Positions 33,493-42,100 of a stretch of DNA of 64,000 nt are shown here, piece after piece (within the stretch, counting starts at the first letter, position 1; each line of letters begins with the position of its first letter). The stretch comes from Symbiodinium natans (taxonomy: Eukaryota > Sar > Dinophyceae > Suessiales > Symbiodiniaceae): positions 529,450 through 593,449 of the forward strand of contig CAJNDS010001424.1 of the NCBI GenBank assembly GCA_905221605.1, read 5' to 3'. The translations under genes were made by a program, and so were the position numbers. A model generated the notes under the pieces. That model was not told where the DNA came from. It saw only the letters and a program-made list of their open reading frames with translations, and did no database searches.

Positions 33493-36384
33493 ATGGCTGT
33501 GGATCCTTGGGATGCCACGGACCCATGGGCCCAAGCTCTGCAAGAGCAGCCTCGGCGTGTTCAGCCTCCAGGCATCTCCGATGCAGAAAGTCCATGGGTG
33601 CAGGATGCGGTTTAGGGTTTAGGGTTAGTGTTTAGGGATTTAGGGATTTAGGGATTTAGGGTTTAGGGTTTAGGGTTTAGGGTTTAGGGTTTAGGGTTTA
33701 GGGTTAGTGGCGTTGCATGATGTGGCCAGGGGTTTGCATTTGGGCACCCTATCATAGTTCTCATGTTCTGATTCCGTAGCTTCGTACTTGCAAGTTATTT
33801 TCCTTGCTCAGCCTGTTTTCTTCAGGTGATCAGACAAGGCCACCAGAACTATCATGGGAGCTTCCCCACCCTGGCACAACTATTCGCGTTCTTCTTCGCA
33901 GCTCGGAAAGTGGTTGGGCGGATGTAATACAACGTCAGGAACGACCGGCTGGGCCTGGTCTCTTCTGTCAGATGGTAGACACGCGGCACCCGTTCTGGTT
34001 CTCACCGAGTCTTGTGGCAGATGGCTCTGACCGTGTGGTTGCATCGTGGGAACTTGGTGATGAACCTGACAACGTCATTTCCTTCCGCAGGTCCGAGGTG
34101 GAGCGCTTGCATCGAGCACTGCAGGCTGATGGCCGTAGCGTTGCTGTGCTTGATGGTGATGTCCAGCGTGTTCCTGGATTCCGAACCTTAGGAGCCCAGT
34201 AGGTGAACTTTAAACTTTTTGGGTATACTAACCTTTAGTAAAAGAAAAGTTTAAACTTTTTTGGGCCAGGGTATTGGGCAACTAAGGAACCCAGCCCTCC
34301 CAGGTGCGGGTGAAGGCTGTGGTGATGACAGAAGGAGCTGCGCAAGCAGATCGTGATCGCATCGAGCGCGGGGTTGAGAACTTGATGGGCACCGGGGTCA
34401 CCGATCCGAGCGTGTGGAGGTTTACGGGGTCCAGGACTGTTTTTGCGGCAGCTGCTGACCTGTGCCGATACCTTTCTCGCCAAGGGGGCTTGGACAGAGC
34501 AGCGCTGGTGGAAGCGCTTCATACGGAGGACCGCGAAGCTCATTACATTCAGGATGTCGATGAGTACAAGCTGTTTGCAGAGTTCAGGTGCACCCCTTGC
34601 GGGCGGAGTTGGAAGTCAGGACTAGCATGGGGTGTTTTCGACTCACGACTGCAACCGACATGTACTTGCTTGACCCACCCGCTGCCTGGCAGAGAGCTCC
34701 GCACCACCGAAGAGCACCTTCGCAGGAAGGGATGCGTGCATGTCTTCAGGAACCCCGAGCAGTGTGAACAAGTGGATGTGGATCTCGCCACGCAGCGTGA
34801 GGTATTGGATGAGAACAATGATGCTTCTGTCCGCTTGCAGCGAGTGGCAACACGAGTTTGCCGCTCGGGCATGCGTCCACGAGAGGATGCAGGACCTCCA
34901 AGACAGGGGTGCCAGGAATGTGGCCGCATGAGTGATGCGATCTATTGTCAACTTGCAGACAAGAGTTTGCAGAAGCCTCACAAGCCCGCATTGTGCCCGA
35001 AGTGTGTGCGAACCGGCCACTGGTGTCATGGAGCCATACACAAGCCTGACATTGTGATGCGTTATGCTCTGGTGGCTTCGTTGTTAGACAGCAGCGTTGC
35101 TTTTCGGCCTAGCGAAGCTGGACTTGAAGCAGCCATGCAGTACGAAGGTTATCAGGTCCTGCTGCTCTTACGCCCATGGCTGTACATTGTTCCAGAGCAC
35201 CGCCGTCCCTTCACCACCACGGGTCAAGAAGGGGAAGTCTTGCGTCCAGACCGCCAGCCGGCTGGCGCAGATGAGCAAAGCATGTTCAAGCGTGCCTTGC
35301 AGGTGGTCATGTCTAGGAGGGCTGAGGCAACGCAATGGCCTGAGTCGCTGTCTCTTACCGAGATCGTCTCTGCGCTTCAGGCCTTCGCTGCGCAGGGTGC
35401 GGCCACATCGCCTGCAAGTGATGCAACCGCAATGGCGGTGCAGGCTGCCTTGGAGCAGAGGGACATGGAAGCACTCCAGCGGGCGATGGAGCATGTGCAG
35501 GTCACTCCGAGCACAGGTGCCAACGACTCAAGCCCAAGTCTGGCAGACCGCTTCAAAGGCTTTCTGCAGCTGCGAAGTATCAGTGCACGCTCGTCGGGCT
35601 CCAGCGCTTCCTCCAGCGATCAGGTGCCATCGCCGCCCGTGACAGCGAGCACACAAGCCCATGTCCCTTCGGATTCTGATGTCCAAGCCTTTGCATTGGC
35701 TTCGCAATGCATGGGTGGCAGGCTTACGGGTCCTTGGCGCTGCTTCCGTGTGGATGAGAAGAAACACTATGGTCAACGGCATGGTCACACCTATTGGAAG
35801 CCACACGGCTGGGTCAAGCGCCGGCTGCACGTTGATGACTATGAAAGGTGCAGAACGTGGCCGATAGCCTACCATGGAACCACCTCGGAGAATGCCGCCA
35901 AGGTGTTGCTGACGAATCTACGCCGTCCTGGCGTCGGCGGTGCAACACAAGCGCATGTGCTGCTGGCTCTGGCACCGTCTACGTCACTCCCTCCATCTAC
36001 TACGCAGCCCATCCAGTCTATGCACCCTTGAACCAGGCAGAGATCAATCGAAACAGATGGTTTCAAGTGGTGCTTCAGTGCAAGGTCCGTCCTTCATCTT
36101 TCAGAGTGCAGCGCCAAACTTTGGGCAGCCGTTGGCCGAGCGATCTTCGAATGGATCCTAACTTCCGCAGCAACTCCGAGTTGGAGTGGCTGGTGGATGA
36201 TGAGAACGATGTAGTGGTCATCGGCCTGATGTATCGCGAGCTGGGGATGGAAGCAGATGGCAGTGTCTACGGAAGCCTTGCAACCCAGTTGAGGCAGGAG
36301 GACGCGCCTGGAGGTGCAGAGTACAGGTGGACGGCTATTATGGCCGAAGATCACAGGCGGCAAGGTTATTTTGTCGCCACTTGA
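33493..36384 (+). CDS. Cys-rich protein with ART-like 'YHGT' C-terminal domain; one frameshift
   Basis: Exon 1 at 33493-33589 (ATG; MAVDPWDATDPWAQALQEQP), exon 2 at 33826-34191, exon 3 at 34287-36384 (TGA), about 850 residues. Exon 3 has two Cys clusters, CTPCGRSWKSGLAWG with a later CTC, and CQECGRMSDAIYC with LCPKCVRTGHWC, probably zinc sites. The C-terminal part has AYHGTTSENAAKVL, VYVTPSIYYAAHPVYA, WFQVVLQCKVRPSSF and SELEWLVDDENDVVV, the pattern of a eukaryotic domain with an ADP-ribosyltransferase-like fold; enzymatic activity is not shown. The frame shifts once near 35,958, fitting loss of one base, either a sequencing error or a real break. Intron 2 (34,192-34,286) is a single family K element: GA donor, AG acceptor, with GAGCCCAG at its start repeated as GAACCCAG at the next exon. 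The 2.1-kb intronless exon is unusual here. Confidence 0.75.
34192..34286. mobile_element. Family K element that is the whole intron
   Basis: Starts with the duplicated target, then TAGGTGAACTTTAAACTTTT, a mirrored AAAGTTTAAACTTTTTTGGG, and ends GGGCAACTAAG at the acceptor. The second copy is at 39,694-39,818. Confidence 0.8.
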
Positions 36385-37281
36385 AGCACGGCGCTACAGG
36401 CGCCGAAGACTTTTTTCAGCCTGCTCTTGCTGCCTTCAATTGGGAGGTTCATGGGTACTCATTAAGTACCTTGAGTAAGGATGCAACCATTGCCCTACAT
36501 ATCACCCACTGATAAGTACCCCTAGACCCTGAAAGCCTTAAACCCTATGTAAACCCTGAACCCCACTTATAGATACGAAAGAACCTTCAGGTCAGGCCCT
36601 GACGAGCGCAGCAAACTTTTTGTTGTGCGGTGTTGCCGACACCGCTTTGCCACAGATTACAGTAGGCGCTGGAACATTGAAGGCGCAGTGCACAGAAGCC
36701 ATTTCTGACTTTTATCACTCTTGCTACTGCTATTCTTCTTATTGTTATGACTAGTAATACTATTCTGAGTGATACGATATATATATATATATATATTTAT
36801 CAGTATTGAATTGTTATTGTGATAGTCTCCTTATAATAAGCGATTAAAATCGTATATGTTTCTCGTTTGGCGGTTTACATATCTCCACTATTATACGAAG
36901 ACTTTTTTTATTTGTCCCTGGTGACACGGCTACAGAATTTGCCGTGACGCTCCGCGCAGTTTGCACAGTTCGGCAAAGAATGGGCTGTGTTCTGTGTCAG
37001 AACACAGGTCACAGGCCACTGATGTGGGACGCAGGCCCGTTACTCTTCGCGCGTGTGGGAAACCGAGTGCTCGGCTTGAATGATCGCTGTTGATCATCAC
37101 AATCCCTTAAAAACTCCTTAAAAAGCGCACTCTACAGGCCCCTAAACCCTAAACCCTAAACCCTAAACCCTAAGCCCTAAACCCTAAACCCTAAACCCTA
37201 AACCCTAAGCCCCAAACCCTAAACCCTAAACCCTAAACCCTAAACCCTAAACCCTAAACCCTAAACCCTCAGACGCCCGAG
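36385..37281. other. Intergenic region with family A element
   Basis: 36,440-36,596 is a degenerate family A element (GGGAGGTTCATGGGTACTCA ... GAACCTTCAGGTC). An AT microsatellite lies at 36,777-36,798, then unique sequence, then a long CCCTAAA array (37,138-37,268). No exon supported. Confidence 0.6.
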
Positions 37282-38535
37282 GAGAGGCCCAGGGCCGAGC
37301 CACTTCCGCGGCCTTCTCTTCCGAGCCGGCTCCTGGGCTGCCGCACGTTTTTTGAAGGTTGGTGCAGGGTGCTGAGGTTTAGGGTTTAGGGTTTTGGGTT
37401 TAGGGTTTAGGGTTTAGGGTTCAGGGGTTTAGGGTTTAGGGTTTAGGGTTTAGGGTTTAGGCCTCTTAAAGGTTCGTGGGTACTGACAAGTACGTAGGGT
37501 TTAGGGTTTAGGATTTGGCTTTTCGAAGGTTCTCGGGGTGCTGATGAGCAGGGTTTGGGTTTTGGGTTTAGGGGTTAGAGAGGGTTTGGGTTTACAGGGT
37601 TTAGCGGGCGGTTTGGGGCCGTAAGGGGGCTAAGGGGGCTTACGACGGTTCATACTTTCTTGCCTGGGGGCATGATCGGATGTAGTGTAGGGATGCTCCC
37701 AGGTATTTACCGGGTTGATGCCTTAGCGAACTTTGCCAGTCAAGTCAACAAAACGGGCTCAGACCGATACAGTAGGTACTTGGACCCAGAACTGGTTTTG
37801 CGTTAAGATTTCTTTTCGGGTGTGACTAGGGTTTATAGGGTTTTGGGCCATTTGGACACAGACCTCTAATTCCCTGCCTACCTTCCACCCCACCCTGCCT
37901 GTTTCCGGGGGAGTTTTGGGGCACCTAAGGTGACCTCCTTCCAAACGCCCTGCTTCACGCTCATGTGTCGCAGCGCCGACATCCCCGCCAAAGTGTGAGG
38001 GACATGGAGACGTTCTTAGTCGCCCAACTGTCTCCCTCGTGCAGATCCCGACCTTGGGCGGCGGAAAGGGGGCGCATGCACAGGGCGCGCGAGGCACACA
38101 CGCACGTACACTTTTTTTGCACGCTGCGCGGCGTAAGCCCGAAGTGATAGGCCTGTTGCTGAGTGCTAGGTTGACCAGCTTACCTGACCTAAAACCCTAA
38201 ACCCATGTAGTGCGCAGGGAATCCAACCACGGTGTGGTACAGCTCAGCACCTCATGGCACAGCATTGAACCTACACATGGCCAATTCTGCTTTGTGTGTT
38301 TCGGGTTAATTTTGGTTGGGGTGTGAGGTTGGGGTTTGTATGATGGTGTGGGTGCGTGTGTATACACTTCCTTGAAACTCTTGCTGTGTGTATATATTGG
38401 GACCCTAAACCCTCAACCCGAAATTCTACCCTAAACCCTACCCCTGAGTGTCCTCATGGGGATGCTAAAGAAACGAAGACCAACCTTATCGTATCCCCGA
38501 CGCTGGGGGTGCTTTTCGTAAAGAGGCACAAAGCG
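37282..38535 (+). CDS. Gene of unknown function, internal exons
   Basis: Exon 37282-37357 (ERPRAEPLPRPSLPSRLLG, ends TFFE) joins in phase with 37703 onward (GIYRVDALANFASQVNKTG). Two further open blocks follow: from 38,215, readable in two frames (NPTTVWYSSAPHGTALNL, or ESNHGVVQLSTSW), and about 38,446-38,535 (DAKETKTNLIVSPTLGVLFV). A GC-rich open stretch at 37,975-38,150 may hold another exon. The first join has a GT donor, and GTTGGTG is echoed by GTATTTA at the acceptor. Neither start nor stop is found and no family is recognised; the hydrophobic strand-like blocks suggest a globular protein. Confidence 0.45.
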
Positions 38536-39194
38536 GGGGGGGGGGTTAGGCTTGGCGCCTGAGGTTTTTTTTCCCCCACCCTCGGTGTGGGGTTATTCGA
38601 TCATAAACTCAACTCTTCTCCTCGCCCGGTCTACTTCTCCTCGCCCGGTCTACTCCTCGCCCAACTCCAGGGTGCCCGACCCCAGAGTGTCCCTGGAGTG
38701 CCCAACCCCAAAGTGTCGCTGGAGTGTCCAACTCCAGAGTGCCAAAGTGTGCCTGGAGTGCTCACCCGCCGGGTGTTCCTAGAGTGCCCAACGTAGTGTG
38801 CCTGGAGTGCGCAACCCCAGAGTATCTCGACCCAGAGAGGATCGGGTGGGGATGTTCGATATAGCAGAAATGTAAATTTCATTTAAGGCGCATTCCCTGC
38901 AGCGTCTATCACCACGGCGCAAAACCGTAAACCTAAAAACCTTTGGAAGCCAGGGCTGACAGAGCCCCTACGCCCTTGATGAGAATCGGTGGAGCTCAGC
39001 AAATTCGAAGTTCTTCACTGAGCTTTAGAGTTTCGGGTCACGAGAAGTCCCAGTGACAAAGCCATTGCAAAGAAGTGTTTAGGGTTGGTTATGTCGTTTC
39101 GCATAGATTTCCTATAACATGTTGAGGCAAGATATGACAGCAGGGAGCATGTGCTGATACCTCCTGAATCCATCGGCCGGGGTGAGTCCGCGCC
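38536..39194. repeat. Tandem repeat and intergenic sequence before the BTB gene
   Basis: 38,680-38,825 is about six degenerate copies of a unit near 26 bases, typified by CCTGGAGTGCCCAACCCCAG. The remainder is unique, with no supported exon. The BTB start codon follows in the context CGCC-ATG-AGC. Confidence 0.65.
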
Positions 39195-42100
39195 ATGAGC
39201 AAGCGCAAGCACGACGAGGACAGCACCCAGAATGACGAAGACAGTTGGGACGACGTCGTGTTGGAGTTCGCTTCGGGAGATTTCATGCCAGCTTGCTCCG
39301 TGCCCCTGCGTATGTGCTCACCGGTGTTCAACAGCATGCTGTCATCGGGCATGCGGGAGGCGCAACAGAAAACCATCCAGGTGGAGGTGGCGACGCGGGA
39401 GGAGTTCGACGTCTTCTACAATCTGCTCAAGCCCGGTGCCTTTAGTACCTTAGCAGCTGAGTGAGCACACTTTATACGTTTGGGGGATACAATAGTCCCC
39501 CTACAGAACTGAGAGTGTACATTTTTTTGGCTCTTATGAACTCAGCAACTACCAGGATGGGCCATTCGGCCTTATCATCCCCATAATGAACCCTATAAAG
39601 GGCCTTTTAAAGGATTTTTTGGGTATAATGGCCCATCCTGGTAAGGTACAGACAAGGTCACCCAAGAGAATGTGGACGCGCTGCTCACCATCAGCCTCTT
39701 AGTTGTAGAGTAGGTAACATTTAACCTTTTTGGGGGTATTGACATTCCCTTATAGTCCCGAAGGGAATTCTAAGTTTAGGGTTTAGGGTTTAGGGTTTAG
39801 GGTTACTGGACAACTAAGGCCTCTACTACCAAGTTGGCTTCCTGAGGGATGCCTGCGAAACGCGGCTTCTCAGCCTGCCGGCCACCGTGGACCGACTCTT
39901 AGCAGGGTTTAGGGTTTAGGGTTTAGGGATACTATAACCCCTATAAAACTGAAAGTTTACGCTTTTTTTGGGGGGGGCTTATGAACTCAGCAACCAAGGG
40001 CTCCTTCATGCGGAAAGGATGGGGCTGAAGCGCCAGTTCTCCCGCTGCTTGGGGGACCAAGTGAATACCGAGACTGGGGGTCGTCTACACAAAAATGGCT
40101 ACTATAATCCCTATGAAGGGTATGGCTACTATACTCCCTATGAAGGTTTTTGAACCATAAACCCTTTTCGGGTCACTTTTGGTCCTATCAGGGTATATGA
40201 ACCGTAGACCCTTCTAGGGTCATCTTAGAATTCGTGTCGTCCCCAAGGTTGTGCCCGAGAGCTCGCACAGTCCTGCAGCGAAGAGGAACTGAAGCAAATC
40301 CAAGCGGGCTCGGTGGATGCGTTAATGGCGGTGGCCACTGCAACTAGGTAGGCCCTTGGGACATGTTACATGTTTTCTTTTGTTGGGTTTAATTTAAGAG
40401 GATCGTAGACAGGAATCTTGTAATTGGGGCATTTTACATATCTTCATTTATTGGGTTAGGAGGATCGTAGTCCGGAGTAATGTTAAGTTGTTCTGAGGGT
40501 TTCAAGGGCCATCCTAGGCAATGAGAAGCTTGCTTCAGGAGGACATCATGGTTGAAAGATCATCACAGAAACTCCTGGTCAGGCTGCTATCAAGTTTTGC
40601 CCTAAACCCTAAACCCTAAACCCTAAACCCTGCCATCAAGTTTGCAAAAATATATGCTCTTCGTTCGCAGACTTGAGGCGATGCCCAGCTGTAAGCCCCA
40701 AACCCTACTTGGAGGTTCATGGGTACTTATAGGTTTAGGGTTTAGGGTTTAGGGCTATAAGTGGGGTAACTATGGTCCTAACCTTACTTCGGGTACTTGT
40801 AACCCTACTTCTAAGTACCGATGAACCTTCAAGTAAGACACCCTGAAACCCTAAACATCCTTAAACCCTAAACCCCAAACCCTAAACCCTAAACCCTAAA
40901 CCACCCAATACCTTACTTAGGGTACCTATAATACCCAGAGCCCTTCAGGACGAGCCCAACCGCATCTTGAAGGCCGCCACGCTTGACTTGCGGGTTCGCC
41001 GCGGACCGGACTGGAAATGGCAGAACCAGGACTCCTGTCTGCAGGGTTTAGGGTTTAGGGTGTAGGGTTTAGGGTTTAGGGTTTAGGGTTTAGGGCTAGG
41101 GTTTAGGTTTAAGACGCAGTCTAGTTTGCAGATATCTCCGATGCCTTGTGTTCGCAAGGCTGTTGTCTCTAGGGCTGCCCTAGAGCATCCTGTTGGCTTA
41201 TCTGAGTGCTCCGCGTGGGTGGTCGTAGGCGGTGGGTTATATAATCCTACTATTTGCTTCAGATCCCCCGAAAGATATGCAATCAGAATACCGATATCGC
41301 CTTATTGTAAGGAAGAATGGTTTGATTTTTTGAAAGCCCTAAAATCTAAAACCCTCAGCAGGATGTCCCGTTCGGAATGAGGCTTCTTATAACCCAACGG
41401 GGCGCTCGCCCACAGCCGGCCACACCCGAAGACCAGGACTGTAGGTTTAGGGTTTAGGGTGAAGCAAAAGGGATGAGGGTTCAGGGTTTAAGGGTTTTGG
41501 GTCTCGGGGGGGAGGGGCGAAGGAAGAGGTGATGAGGTGATGGCCTGGTGGTCAGCAACAAGGCTTAAGAAGGACAAGGAAAATCCAAACCAGGGCAAGG
41601 ATACCACGAACACCAGCAATAACAGAAAAAACAAAAAAAACACCGCCGCCGCAGCCACCACCAGCACCAGCACCAGTGCCACCAGCACCACCAACAACAA
41701 ACCGCGACGGTGACGATAGCGACGACAACAACGACTGACAACAACGACAAGAACAAGCAAACAATATAGATTACAACCAAAAAGCCCAATAATGAACAGG
41801 TAAGGACAATAACAAGAAAAGCAATAAGACAATGACCTGCAGAAGATATCAAGAAGACGACTTTCGGATCCCTCGACACCCTTGAAGGTGTACACCCAGG
41901 GTTTTCGCATGGAAAGGGCCTTGTGCGTCGGAATTTGCAGCTTTTCTTTGTGCGCTTTCAACAATATGTTGGTCTTTGTCTGCGAAGCCCGAAAGCGAGT
42001 CCAAGAAAGTTGGCTTCAAGCAACAAAGCTGAAAAAAGCCAAGCAACCAGCAACCAACATCATGACACCAACAGCTTTGGCTAGCATCGGGTGAGGCTTC

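Noticed and set aside
39968-40153. Open frame running past 40,043 (NGYYNPYEGYGYYTPYEGF)
   Set aside because: The Tyr-rich part is a short tandem repeat in the intron; splicing at 40,043 to 40,248 gives the expected BTB/BACK sequence.
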